DNA from: Bacteroidota bacterium
Lineage (GTDB): Bacteria; Bacteroidota; Bacteroidia; Cytophagales; Cyclobacteriaceae
DNA: 64,000 nt
Direction: 5' to 3'
Assembly: GCA_023428695.1 (NCBI GenBank)
Contig: JAEYWY010000031.1
Location: 1 to 64,000 of the forward strand
The notes under the pieces were generated by a model. That model did not search any database, was not told the origin of the DNA, and saw only the letters and a program-made list of their open reading frames with translations. The translations under genes were made by a program, and so were the position numbers. Positions 51,317 through 59,755 of the stretch are shown piece after piece; within the stretch, counting starts at the first letter, position 1; each line of letters opens with the position of its first letter.

Positions 51317-51973
51317 ATGAAGTTTCAAGAGATCAAGGAAAAGCTGGAATCCTACAAGGCGCAGGGCAAGAGCCTCTTCACCACTTCTTCGTTCCAATCC
51401 CATAGTCTGGTGCTTCTCCATATGCTCAGCCGGATCGACAAAACCATTCCCGTCTACTTTATCAATACCGGATATCACTTCCCTGAAACGGTTAAGTTCA
51501 GAGACTATATCACCGGCCTTTTTGGTATTAATACAATCGACCTTAAGTCCGATGTTCCGAAATTCATGCAGCGGGACTATGAGGGAAAACTCCTATTTAC
51601 TTCAGACCCGGATCACTGCTGCTATCTGAACAAGACGCAGCCCATGGATGCGATCCTGAGATCGAAGGATGTGTGGATCAACGGAGTCCGCGCTGATCAA
51701 AGTGCAGTCCGTGCCGCCATGCGAGTCGAACAACCCGCGCAACATGGATGTATGCGTTTTCATCCCATGCTCGACTGGAACGCGAAGATGATCTGGGAGT
51801 ACCAAAAGGAATACAAACTTCCCAGGCATCCGCTTGAAGAGAAGGGGTACCTCAGTATTGGATGTGAGCCATGTACCCGGAAACTCGATCCAGAAATGCA
51901 GGAGCGTGAAGCACGCTGGTTCGGGCTCAACAAGGTGGAATGCGGACTCAACACTGATCTGATTGCCAAGTGA
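51317..51973 (+). CDS. cysH: Assimilatory APS/PAPS reductase family protein
   Basis: 218 residues. The PAPS-reductase fold begins SLFTTSSFQSHSLVLLHML with the phosphate-binding region. The paired cysteines DPDHCCYLNK and CEPCTRKL give the four-cysteine pattern of the [4Fe-4S] type that reduces adenylyl sulfate directly. The catalytic cysteine is in VECGLN near the C-terminus, where the family usually reads ECGLH or ECGIH. Other sulfate-assimilation genes are absent, so it works with enzymes encoded elsewhere. The next gene starts 58 bases downstream. Confidence 0.87.
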   Translation: MKFQEIKEKLESYKAQGKSLFTTSSFQSHSLVLLHMLSRIDKTIPVYFINTGYHFPETVKFRDYITGLFGINTIDLKSDVPKFMQRDYEGKLLFTSDPDHCCYLNKTQPMDAILRSKDVWINGVRADQSAVRAAMRVEQPAQHGCMRFHPMLDWNAKMIWEYQKEYKLPRHPLEEKGYLSIGCEPCTRKLDPEMQEREARWFGLNKVECGLNTDLIAK

Positions 51974-52031
51974 TCCCTGTCGCGTTTTCTTTTCCGAATT
52001 TATCCTTAAACTTTTTGATAGCAGACCTAAA

Positions 52032-52952
52032 ATGAAAGTTCTTGTTACCGGTGGAGCCGGGTACGTTGGCACCGAACTGATCGCACAACTGGTGGCCAAA
52101 CCTGAAGTTGAACAGGTTATTATTTATGATAACCTGAGCCGTTTGAATTACAACCTTTTTCTCGGGCTTCGCCTTCGAAATCACGCGAAGATCAAATTTG
52201 TGAAGGGTGAACTTCTTGATTCACGAGCCCTTCGGAAAGTGATGAAAGACATCGACATCGTCTACCATCTCGCGGCCAAGGTTACCACGCCTTTCGCCAA
52301 TACCGACGCGCATGTGTACGAACAGGTAAACCACTGGGGCACGGCCGAACTTGTTTATGCCATTGAAGAGAGTAATGTCAGGCGTGTGGTCTTCACAAGC
52401 AGTACAGGTGTTTACGGCTCTTCAAAAGAGGCCGTGGACGAGTCGGCGATTCCCGAACCACAGTCGTTGTACGCAACGTCAAAACTTCGTGGTGAGGAAC
52501 ACGTGCGCAGATTATCTGACAAGATCAGTACGTACATCATGCGTTGCGGCAATGTATACGGCTATAACAAGAGCATGCGGTTCGACGCCGTGATAAATCG
52601 CTTTGTTTTTGAAGCCAACTTCAACAAGATGGTGTCTATCCAGGGCGACGGGAAACAATCGCGTTCTTTCATTCACATCGAAAATATCGCGAAGGCACTG
52701 GGAAACCTGGTTCACAGCGACCTCCCCAATGGGACCTATAACCTTGTGGAACGCAACATCAAGATCATCGATTTGCTCGACGTACTGAAAGAACTCGTTC
52801 CCGGACTTGAGTTTCTTTTTATCAACCAACACCTTCGCCTGCACGAACTTCACGTGAAGCCGAACCCGATGGTTAACGATGTGCTGGGCATCGGCAAAGA
52901 GCGGAGTTTGAAAGACGAGTTGGAAGAATTTATCGCAAAATTCAGCTTCTAG
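52032..52952 (+). CDS. NAD-dependent epimerase/dehydratase (extended SDR)
   Basis: About 306 residues. The nucleotide motif GGAGYVGTELIAQL is at the N-terminus, followed by IVYHLAAKVTTP, the active-site SSTGVYG and the YATSKLRGEE Tyr-x3-Lys pair, and MRCGNVYGY. This suits a nucleotide-sugar epimerase or reductase; the substrate is not determined by motifs. The ATG at 52032 is at the fold start; 23 upstream codons overlap the previous gene. Four bases of its 3' neighbour spacing suggest cotranscription with the antiporter. Confidence 0.88.
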   Translation: MKVLVTGGAGYVGTELIAQLVAKPEVEQVIIYDNLSRLNYNLFLGLRLRNHAKIKFVKGELLDSRALRKVMKDIDIVYHLAAKVTTPFANTDAHVYEQVNHWGTAELVYAIEESNVRRVVFTSSTGVYGSSKEAVDESAIPEPQSLYATSKLRGEEHVRRLSDKISTYIMRCGNVYGYNKSMRFDAVINRFVFEANFNKMVSIQGDGKQSRSFIHIENIAKALGNLVHSDLPNGTYNLVERNIKIIDLLDVLKELVPGLEFLFINQHLRLHELHVKPNPMVNDVLGIGKERSLKDELEEFIAKFSF

Positions 52953-52964
52953 CGAACTACCGGC

Positions 52965-54548
52965 ATGCAAAACGTTGCCATCGTTGTTGCGCTGCTGGCT
53001 GTGGTCACCGCCCTTGCCGAGGTTACCGACAAGGTCAGAATTCCGTACCCTATTTTGCTTGTCCTGGCCGGGATGGTGATCGGCTTATTTCCCGGTCTAC
53101 CTGTCATTACACTCGATCCGGATATTGTTTTCCTGATATTCCTTCCGCCGACTCTGTACGCTGCAGCGTGGGCGACTTCGTGGCCGGATTTCAAAGGTGC
53201 CAAACGTCCGATCACACAACTCGCGATTGGTTGCGTGGTATTCATCACGTGCGCAGTGGCATTCATCGCACATACATTCATCCCCGGTATGGGCTGGCCC
53301 GAAGCTTTTGTACTCGGTGCTATCATTTCGCCTACCGATGCTGTCGCGGCTACGGCAGCAACCAAAGGCCTCAGTGTTCCCAAACGCGTGATCACCGTTC
53401 TCGAGGGCGAGAGCCTCGTGAATGATGCCACCGGTTTGATTGCCTTTCGTTACGCCGTCGCTGCCGTTGTAGGCGGAACTTTCAACGTCGTTGATGCGGG
53501 ACTGCACTTTTTCTATGTTGCCGGAGCCGGAATCGCCCTAGGGTTTGTGGTTGGCTTCGTCTTTAAATGGATTCACAAGATCACGCCGAACAATCCCACT
53601 ACTGACACAGCGCTCACGTTTATCGCACCCTTTATCGCTTACCTCACTTCCGATGCCTTACAGATCTCGGGTGTGCTCGCAGTGGTTGTATCGGGATTAT
53701 ACCTGAGTTGGCATTCAAGTGAAATCTTTTCCCAGCAGTCGCGACTGCAGGCGAAGGGCGCGTGGAATACCATCGTGTTTCTCCTCGACGGACTGATTTT
53801 CATTCTTATCGGACTGCAACTTCCTCAGGTTACGCAGAATATAGAGATGTATTCGCTGGGCCAGATGTTGAAGTACGGTTTGATAGTCAGCGCAGCGGTT
53901 ATCATAGGCAGGATTGTCTGGGTTTACCCTGGAGCATACATTCCGCGATGGATCAGTAAAGGAATCCGAAAACGCGAACCCACGACATTCGGTCTGGTAA
54001 CGATCGTTGCGTGGTCGGGTATGCGGGGCGTGGTATCGCTTGCGGCTGCGCTCGCATTGCCGCTCACGGTGATGGGAGGAAAACCGTTTCCGAATCGCGA
54101 CCTGATTATCTTTCTCACTTTTTGTGTGATATTCTCAACTCTCGTATTACAGGGAATGACGCTGCGACCACTCATCCGATGGCTTGGAATACAATCGGAT
54201 TCCAGGGAACAGGTTCACGAAGATGAAGCAAGGGTGCAACTCGCCTCATCGCTTATCGAACACATTGAGGAAAACTATTCCCTTGCGCTCTCGGAGGATG
54301 CATTGAACCAGATCAAGACGAAATACGAGATACGCATTCAACGGGTCCGTAAGGATGAGATCCGCAGGCGACTCGAAGATGAGGAAATCATTGCATTTCA
54401 CAGGATACAACAGGAGCTTCTCCATTATGAGAGAAGACTTTTACTCGACATGCGCCGGACTGGTCAAATCAGTGATGAAGCAATGCGCAGGATAGAATAC
54501 GAACTCGACCTCGAAGAGACCAGGCTCATCCTGGAACGGGGTGACTAA
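52965..54548 (+). CDS. Na+/H+ antiporter of the CPA1/NhaP type
   Basis: 527 residues with about 12 membrane helices up to residue 405. The ion-binding text is AIISPTDAVAATAATKG and GESLVNDATGLIAFRYAV, the pattern of CPA1 antiporters (NhaP/YjcE type). WSGMRGVVSLAAALALP is also diagnostic. The last 115 residues are a cytoplasmic coiled coil rich in Arg and Glu (IRIQRVRKDEIRRRLEDEE), likely regulatory. It exchanges Na+ or K+ for protons at the inner membrane. It follows the epimerase by 12 bases and ends at a hairpin terminator. Confidence 0.92.
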   Translation: MQNVAIVVALLAVVTALAEVTDKVRIPYPILLVLAGMVIGLFPGLPVITLDPDIVFLIFLPPTLYAAAWATSWPDFKGAKRPITQLAIGCVVFITCAVAFIAHTFIPGMGWPEAFVLGAIISPTDAVAATAATKGLSVPKRVITVLEGESLVNDATGLIAFRYAVAAVVGGTFNVVDAGLHFFYVAGAGIALGFVVGFVFKWIHKITPNNPTTDTALTFIAPFIAYLTSDALQISGVLAVVVSGLYLSWHSSEIFSQQSRLQAKGAWNTIVFLLDGLIFILIGLQLPQVTQNIEMYSLGQMLKYGLIVSAAVIIGRIVWVYPGAYIPRWISKGIRKREPTTFGLVTIVAWSGMRGVVSLAAALALPLTVMGGKPFPNRDLIIFLTFCVIFSTLVLQGMTLRPLIRWLGIQSDSREQVHEDEARVQLASSLIEHIEENYSLALSEDALNQIKTKYEIRIQRVRKDEIRRRLEDEEIIAFHRIQQELLHYERRLLLDMRRTGQISDEAMRRIEYELDLEETRLILERGD

Positions 54549-54553
54549 TAAAA

Positions 54554-54580
54554 AAGGAGGCCTGCTCAGCCTCCTTGTTC
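54554..54580. terminator. Bidirectional intrinsic terminator
   Basis: AAGGAGGC (54554-54561), a seven-base loop and GCCTCCTT (54569-54576) form a perfect 8-bp hairpin with T-rich sequence on one side and a run of A on the other. It lies between the antiporter and the converging bacilliredoxin gene and can serve both. Confidence 0.8.
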
Positions 54581-54599
54581 TTAAAGTTCTAATGCAGAA

Positions 54600-55016
54600 T
54601 TAACAATACTCTTCGAAGACCTCCACGAGGTGTTGGCCGATCATTTGAGCATTCCGGCCTTCAATGTGATGGCGTTCAACGAAGTGTACAAGTTCGCCGT
54701 CTTTGAACAGCGCGATCGATGGTGACGACGGCGGATAGGGCAATGTGTACTCCCTCGCCTTCGCTACAGCCTCCTTGTCTACACCGGCAAAAACAGTCGC
54801 CAGCGTATCGGGACGTTTTTGTGAATTCTCAAGCGCCCATTTAACACCGGGTCTTGCGGCGCCTGCCGCACATCCACATACCGAGTTTATTACCAGCAGT
54901 ATCGTTCCCTGCTGATTCTGCAGTTGCCTGTCTACCTCTTCAGCACTTTTCAGTTCAACAAATCCCGCGCTGGTGAGGTCGGTCCGCATGGGAGCAACTA
55001 GTTGTTCAGGATACAT
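54600..55016 (-). CDS. Bacilliredoxin, BrxA/BrxB family
   Basis: 138 residues, thioredoxin-like. The CGC active site lies in NSVCGCAAGAARPGV, and VFAGVDKEAVAKAREYTLPYPPSSPSIALFKDG is typical of the YphP/YqiW family. Bacilliredoxins remove bacillithiol or similar low-molecular thiols from oxidised proteins, so the cell may make bacillithiol, as many Bacteroidota do. The protein ends in Cys. It is the most distal of the minus-strand genes of the suf region and is separated from them by 38 bases. Confidence 0.92.
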   Translation of the reverse strand: MYPEQLVAPMRTDLTSAGFVELKSAEEVDRQLQNQQGTILLVINSVCGCAAGAARPGVKWALENSQKRPDTLATVFAGVDKEAVAKAREYTLPYPPSSPSIALFKDGELVHFVERHHIEGRNAQMIGQHLVEVFEEYC

Positions 55017-55054
55017 ATATTCAATTTGTTAATTTGATACTAATCTATTGTCTG

Positions 55055-55399
55055 TTAAAGGAAACCGAGTTCAAGTTTGGCCGCCTCGCTCATCATATCC
55101 TGTGAATATGGTGGGTCAAAGGTAAGCTCGACCTTTACGTCATTTACTCCTTCCAGTGCTTTTAATTTCTGCTCTACTTCACCGGGAATCACTTCGGCAG
55201 AAGGACATGACGGCGAAGTCAGTGTCATCAACACGTAAATATTGTTAACAGGGTAGATGCTGACCTCGTAAATAAGGCCGAGTTCGTAAACGTCAACCGG
55301 AATTTCGGGGTCGTAGACGGTCTTGATTGCTTCTATCACCCTGTCACGAAGATTGGGTACTGATTCCTGTACGGAACTTGATTCTACACTTTCAGCCAT
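55055..55399 (-). CDS. SUF-associated DUF59 protein (SufT-like)
   Basis: 114 residues. A DUF59/MIP18 domain with VYDPEIPVDVYELGLIYEV at the start and the reactive-Cys segment TLTSPSCPSAEVIPGEVEQKL. Such proteins help mature or deliver iron-sulfur clusters. Its start overlaps the end of sufE by 8 bases, so it belongs to the suf operon. The 15 residues before the domain are acidic and variable. Confidence 0.9.
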   Translation of the reverse strand: MAESVESSSVQESVPNLRDRVIEAIKTVYDPEIPVDVYELGLIYEVSIYPVNNIYVLMTLTSPSCPSAEVIPGEVEQKLKALEGVNDVKVELTFDPPYSQDMMSEAAKLELGFL

Positions 55400-55832
55400 T
55401 GTTCACCTCCATTTTCGTTTTGAACGCCAAAGCGTACAATTTCATTTGTTTGATCATCGCCGCAAAGCCATTGGAACGCTGTGTGCCGATAAACCGTTCC
55501 ATTCCGATACGGTGCATGAAAGTCAGGTCAGCCTTTAGAATGTCATCGGGCTTCTGGTTGTTAAAAATCCGTAACAACAAACTGACAAGCCCCTTAGTGA
55601 TTGCCGTATTGCTATCAGCCTCGAATTGCACGCGGTTGTCAGCGTTGAGCGACGCCGTCAGCCAGACTTTCGACTGGCACCCTTTAACGATGTTCTCTTC
55701 CGTTTTGTCGCTTTCGGGCATCTCCGGCACTTTCTGCCCGAGTTCCATGATGTAGAGCACCGTCATTTCACGGTCACCGTCGAGTAACGCGAAGTCGTTG
55801 ACTATTTCCTCCTGGATATTCTCGATTGTCAC
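55392..55832 (-). CDS. sufE: Cysteine desulfuration protein SufE
   Basis: 146 residues with a GTG start (no ATG fits). The active-site Cys that accepts sulfur from SufS is in ENIVKGCQSKVWL, and KGLVSLLLRIFNNQKPDDIL and MHRIGMERFIGTQRSNG are the usual following helices. It stimulates SufS and passes sulfur to SufBCD. Nine bases separate it from the sufS stop. Confidence 0.94.
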   Translation of the reverse strand: MTIENIQEEIVNDFALLDGDREMTVLYIMELGQKVPEMPESDKTEENIVKGCQSKVWLTASLNADNRVQFEADSNTAITKGLVSLLLRIFNNQKPDDILKADLTFMHRIGMERFIGTQRSNGFAAMIKQMKLYALAFKTKMEVNNG

Positions 55833-55841
55833 GTGACTTAT

Positions 55842-57083
55842 TTACTTCATAAAACTGATGACACGGTCCAGGCCTTCCACCAGTTGATCAATTTCTTTCT
55901 TTGTATTGTAAACGGCAAACGATGCGCGCACAGTTCCTTCAAGACCATACTGAGTCATCAGCGGTTGCGTGCAGTGGTGGCCGGTTCGTACTGCAATACC
56001 ACGCGTATCAAGCATCTGTCCGATATCAAAGTGATGGATACCGTCCACAACGAAGGAAAGTACGCTCACTTTCTGTTTTGCTGTTCCAACCAGTCTGACG
56101 CTTTTCAGTGCGCCCACTTGTGCCGTCGCGTATTCCAGGAGCTGATGCTCGTGGGCGGCCATGTTTTCCTTGCCGAGGGATTGAATAAACTCAAATCCAT
56201 ACTTCCACGCTACCACATCTCCGATGTTGGGCGTTCCGGCTTCAAATTTATAAGGAAGATCGTTATACGTGGTCTTTTCAAAAGTAACCTCTTTGATCAT
56301 CTCGCCACCGCCGTGGTAGGGAGGCATGCTCTCAAGAATGTCACGTTTTCCATACAGAATTCCGGTCCCGGTCGGGCCGTACATTTTGTGCGCTGAAAGT
56401 GTGTAAAAATCACAACCCAATGCCTGTACGTCGATAGGGAGGTGGGCACCCGCCTGAGCACCGTCGATCATGACTACAGCGCCTGCCTGATGGGCGGCCG
56501 CAATTATTTCAGCGATCGGGTTAATCGTACCCAGACTGTTTGAAGCATGGTTGACGGAGACTATCCGCGAGCGGGGGGTGAGGAGCGAGCGGAATGCGTC
56601 AATATCAAGTTCCCCTTCCGGAGAAACGGGAATAACTTTCAGTACCGCGCCTCTTTCCTCACAGATCAGCTGCCATGGAACAATGTTGGAATGATGTTCC
56701 AGTCCGCTGATGATCACTTCGTCACCTGCATTCAAAAAACGCCGGCCATACGAAGACGCAACAAGGTTGATTCCCTCGGTTACGCCTCGGGTGAAAATAA
56801 CCTCTTCAGGTGATGCGGCATTAATAAACTGCTGCGCTGCCACCCGTGTTTCTTCATACGCCTTTGTGGCTTTTTCTGCAAGCGTATGAATGCCACGGTG
56901 GATGTTCGCATTGTATCCGCGATAGTATTCGGAAAGCGCCTTGATAACGCCCTCAGGTTTTTGTGACGTCGCTGCATTGTCAAGGTACACGAGATCTCTT
57001 CCGTGAACCTTCTGATGAAGGACGGGGAATTGCTTCCGGATCTCGTCAACATTCAAAACCTTGTCCACTGCAAGCTGCGTCAT
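55842..57083 (-). CDS. sufS: Cysteine desulfurase SufS
   Basis: 413 residues. Class V aminotransferase fold: YLDNAATSQKPEGVI at the start, PLP lysine in YTLSAHKMYGPTGTGILYGK and the catalytic Cys in RTGHHCTQPLM. The Cys position and the YGLEGTVRASFAVYNT end mark the SufS/CsdA group and not IscS. It makes persulfide sulfur for cluster assembly and works with SufE downstream. The gap to sufD is one base. Confidence 0.96.
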   Translation of the reverse strand: MTQLAVDKVLNVDEIRKQFPVLHQKVHGRDLVYLDNAATSQKPEGVIKALSEYYRGYNANIHRGIHTLAEKATKAYEETRVAAQQFINAASPEEVIFTRGVTEGINLVASSYGRRFLNAGDEVIISGLEHHSNIVPWQLICEERGAVLKVIPVSPEGELDIDAFRSLLTPRSRIVSVNHASNSLGTINPIAEIIAAAHQAGAVVMIDGAQAGAHLPIDVQALGCDFYTLSAHKMYGPTGTGILYGKRDILESMPPYHGGGEMIKEVTFEKTTYNDLPYKFEAGTPNIGDVVAWKYGFEFIQSLGKENMAAHEHQLLEYATAQVGALKSVRLVGTAKQKVSVLSFVVDGIHHFDIGQMLDTRGIAVRTGHHCTQPLMTQYGLEGTVRASFAVYNTKKEIDQLVEGLDRVISFMK

Positions 57084-57084
57084 G

Positions 57085-58389
57085 TCAAAAATCTTTATGT
57101 AGTCTTTCGCTGATTAGTGAATCAATATAGTTTCGGATTCCTGCGTGCTTCATGGGTTCCAGTAACTCTGCTGCGAACGCGTAAAGCATCATTGCCCTCG
57201 CCGTGTGTTCATGAATCCCACGCGTCCTCAGATAGAACAGCGCCTCCTCATCGAGTTGCCCCGATGTGCAACCGTGTGAACACTTCACATCATCCGCCCA
57301 TATTTCCAACTGAGGTTTCGTATTCACCGTTGCCTGATCAGACAACAGAATATTACGGTTCGACTGAAACGCATTGGTCTTCTGCGCATTCGGTCTCACA
57401 AAAATCTTTCCGTTAAATACGCCGCGTGCCCTGTCGTCGATCACTCCCTTGTACATTTCGTTGCTCAACGAATTCGGCTGGCGATGGTCTACCACGGTAT
57501 GGTTATCTGCCAGCGTGTCACCACCCAGCAGGTAGAGTCCGTACATGTGCGAATCAATCCCCTCACCATCGATAGAGAGGTGAAGATTATTTCTTACTGC
57601 CTTCCCCTCGAGCGTGAACGTGAAGGTATTCACGCGGCTTGAGCGTGCCTGAACAATCTGACGATGGTCAAAATGAAAACGTCCCAAAGAATCATTCTGA
57701 ATGGCATACCAGGCCAAACCGGCATTTGCCTGCACAATACCTTCGGATACCACAGATGAAAAACCATTGTTTGAGCCGGTTGTGTGAAGTTTCTCGAAGA
57801 CGGTAAGTTCACTGCCCTCTTCACATACTACAAAATTTCTCACAGCCGAAACGACCTGGCCTTCGCGGGTGTCATGAAGGTGATAAATAAAAACAGGTTT
57901 TTCTACCTGCACGTTTTTCTCCACGTGGATGTAAATACCATCGGTCCATGCAGCGGTGTTCCATGCAACAAACGGATCTGCGGTCGCGTCTGCAATTGTC
58001 CCGAGTTGTTTGGACACCACTGAAGACGATGCTTCTCCCAATGGCTTGATAGTAACACCCTTGATCTCCCCGAACTGGCTGAGTCCGATATTGAAGTGGC
58101 CGTTAACAAACACGAGTACTGTGCCTTCAATGCCCGGTACCGTAAATGTGTCCGGCGAAATATTTCCAGGTTTCGGATTCTGCAGGGAGAAGTCAAAGTT
58201 CTTTTCGAGCAGGCGCGCAAGGGGGGTGTGCTTGTACTCCTCCGACTTGTTGCCTGGAAGCCCAAGCTTTTCGAAATGTGCAAGAGCGTTCTCACGGACA
58301 TCCGTGAATGTATCCTGCCCCTTTAGTCCACCGCGAATGGCAGCAGCTATGGTTGTCGTTGTGTTATTTGCTGAAACAATTGAACTCAT
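57085..58389 (-). CDS. sufD: Fe-S cluster assembly protein SufD
   Basis: 434 residues in the right-handed beta-helix fold of SufB/SufD. EEYKHTPLARLLEKNF at the N-terminus, and in the C-terminal half KIFVRPNAQKTNAFQSNRNILLSDQA and DVKCSHGCTSGQLDEEALFYLRTRG, the conserved SufD text with its Cys-His. It forms the SufBC2D scaffold with SufC. Located 8 bases after sufC. Confidence 0.95.
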   Translation of the reverse strand: MSSIVSANNTTTTIAAAIRGGLKGQDTFTDVRENALAHFEKLGLPGNKSEEYKHTPLARLLEKNFDFSLQNPKPGNISPDTFTVPGIEGTVLVFVNGHFNIGLSQFGEIKGVTIKPLGEASSSVVSKQLGTIADATADPFVAWNTAAWTDGIYIHVEKNVQVEKPVFIYHLHDTREGQVVSAVRNFVVCEEGSELTVFEKLHTTGSNNGFSSVVSEGIVQANAGLAWYAIQNDSLGRFHFDHRQIVQARSSRVNTFTFTLEGKAVRNNLHLSIDGEGIDSHMYGLYLLGGDTLADNHTVVDHRQPNSLSNEMYKGVIDDRARGVFNGKIFVRPNAQKTNAFQSNRNILLSDQATVNTKPQLEIWADDVKCSHGCTSGQLDEEALFYLRTRGIHEHTARAMMLYAFAAELLEPMKHAGIRNYIDSLISERLHKDF

Positions 58390-58397
58390 TTCCCTCG

Positions 58398-59150
58398 TTA
58401 TACCGTTGCGTGATCCTTAATCCAATCGTAACCCTTTGCTTCCAACTCAAGCGCAAGTTCTTTCGTTCCTGATTTCACAATCTTGCCTTTGTAGAGAACG
58501 TGCACAAAGTCAGGTACGATATATTCGAGCAGGCGCTGATAGTGGGTCACGACGATGACAGCGTTTGACTTGTTCCGGAGTTTGTTCACACCATTGGAAA
58601 CGACTTTCAGTGCGTCGATATCAAGACCTGAATCCGTTTCGTCAAGGATCGCGAGCCGCGGTTCGAGCATCGCCATCTGGAAAATCTCATTGCGTTTCTT
58701 TTCACCACCCGAAAATCCTTCGTTGAGTGCACGGTTCAGCAGTGACTGGTCGATTTCAACGAGCTTCATCTTTTCCTTCATCAGACTAAGAAACGAAACC
58801 GCATCCAGCGTCTGCTGACCCCTTGCTTCGCGGATCTGATTAACAGCAGTCTTCATGAAGTTTATTGTACTTACCCCGGGGATTTCAACAGGATATTGAA
58901 AAGCCAGAAACACACCTTCACGTGCGCGTTCCTCGGGTGCCATCTCCAGAAGGTTTTTTCCCATGAACTCAACCTCGCCATCCAGCACCTCATATTCTTC
59001 TCTTCCCGCCAGCACGGAAGCCAGCGTACTCTTTCCCGATCCATTCGGTCCCATGATCGCATGAACTTCGCCCGGCTTTACTTCCAGGTTGATTCCGTTC
59101 AGTATTTGTTTGTCGTCAATCTTAGCTTTTAGATTTGTTATTCTTAGCAT
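58398..59150 (-). CDS. sufC: Fe-S cluster assembly ATPase SufC
   Basis: 250 residues. ABC ATPase with Walker A GPNGSGKST, signature FSGGEKKRNE, Walker B LAILDETDSGLDIDAL and the H-loop in VVTHYQRLLEYI. The SGGEKKRNEI form is diagnostic of SufC. It drives the SufBD scaffold. The distance to sufB upstream is about 600 bases because a four-helix-bundle gene lies between them. Confidence 0.97.
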   Translation of the reverse strand: MLRITNLKAKIDDKQILNGINLEVKPGEVHAIMGPNGSGKSTLASVLAGREEYEVLDGEVEFMGKNLLEMAPEERAREGVFLAFQYPVEIPGVSTINFMKTAVNQIREARGQQTLDAVSFLSLMKEKMKLVEIDQSLLNRALNEGFSGGEKKRNEIFQMAMLEPRLAILDETDSGLDIDALKVVSNGVNKLRNKSNAVIVVTHYQRLLEYIVPDFVHVLYKGKIVKSGTKELALELEAKGYDWIKDHATV

Positions 59151-59194
59151 ATTTCTCGTTGTAATCTTAGTGACCGTCTTCGTTCCGAAAAGAA

Positions 59195-59230
59195 AAATTT
59201 CTAATTTGAAATTTATAATTTATAATTATT
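59195..59230. repeat. A/T-rich repeat flanking the four-helix-bundle gene
   Basis: AAATTTCTAATTTGAAATTT followed by TATAATTTATAATTA, related to the AATTAGAAATTTCTAATT palindrome at 59711-59728 on the other side of the inserted gene. Similar AATTAGAAAT blocks lie at 31218 and 31249. Confidence 0.5.
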
Positions 59231-59244
59231 GACCCTCGCTATTA

Positions 59245-59652
59245 TTATCTTAAATCGTCGTTTGTCTTATACTTCAATCCTTTAATCCCAGAATTTCTCA
59301 AATACTTCATGAATCCCGCAGTCATATGCTCCTGTTCCAAAATGCGTCTTGATAACTCATCGAACAACTCCACATTTACGTGACCTCGATCGAGCGCGCG
59401 ATATAACTGTGATCGTAACTCAGACGCCGACGATTTTGAAAACGAGAGAAATTGCAAAAATTCATTTCTACCGTCTCGGCCAAACCATTCGGCAATATTG
59501 TGCATTATTGAACCGCTGGATTTGTTCATCTGATCACGTAGTGCCCAATCTCTCGCCAGGGTTCCATTTGTAATCACAGCATAGACATCCCTACAAATTA
59601 CCCGGGAGTGTTTCCATATCCCAAGGTCCTCAAACTTCTTTATTGTACCCAT
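59245..59652 (-). CDS. Four-helix-bundle protein of the S23/IVS-encoded type
   Basis: 135 residues. The family text is visible: FEDLGIWKHSRVICRDVY, LRDQMNKSSGSIMHNIAEW (usually NIAEGFGR), NEFLQFLSFSKSSASELRSQL and a closing helix. The fold is a four-helix bundle named after genes within 23S rRNA intervening sequences. Most members are free-standing in Bacteroidota and are of unknown function. Here the gene sits in the suf operon in the same orientation, flanked by A/T repeats, which suggests insertion. The Gly-to-Trp change in NIAEW is unusual. Confidence 0.88.
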   Translation of the reverse strand: MGTIKKFEDLGIWKHSRVICRDVYAVITNGTLARDWALRDQMNKSSGSIMHNIAEWFGRDGRNEFLQFLSFSKSSASELRSQLYRALDRGHVNVELFDELSRRILEQEHMTAGFMKYLRNSGIKGLKYKTNDDLR

Positions 59653-59710
59653 AACACAACAGATTTGGTTTAAACAACGGTGATTTATATCTCAAGCCGT
59701 CCCGCTAACC

Positions 59711-59728
59711 AATTAGAAATTTCTAATT
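59711..59728. repeat. Perfect 18-bp palindrome AATTAGAAATTTCTAATT
   Basis: A self-complementary 18-mer between sufB and the four-helix-bundle gene. It is the mirror of the A/T block on the other side of that gene, so together they resemble the ends of an inserted segment. Confidence 0.5.
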
Positions 59729-59755
59729 CCAATTCAGCGGACTGTTCCTTCTTAC

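Noticed and set aside
59711..59728. Perfect palindrome as an operator of the suf operon
   Set aside because: It lies downstream of sufB and not in a promoter position, is pure A/T-rich text, and has related copies in unrelated gaps. A repeat element is simpler.
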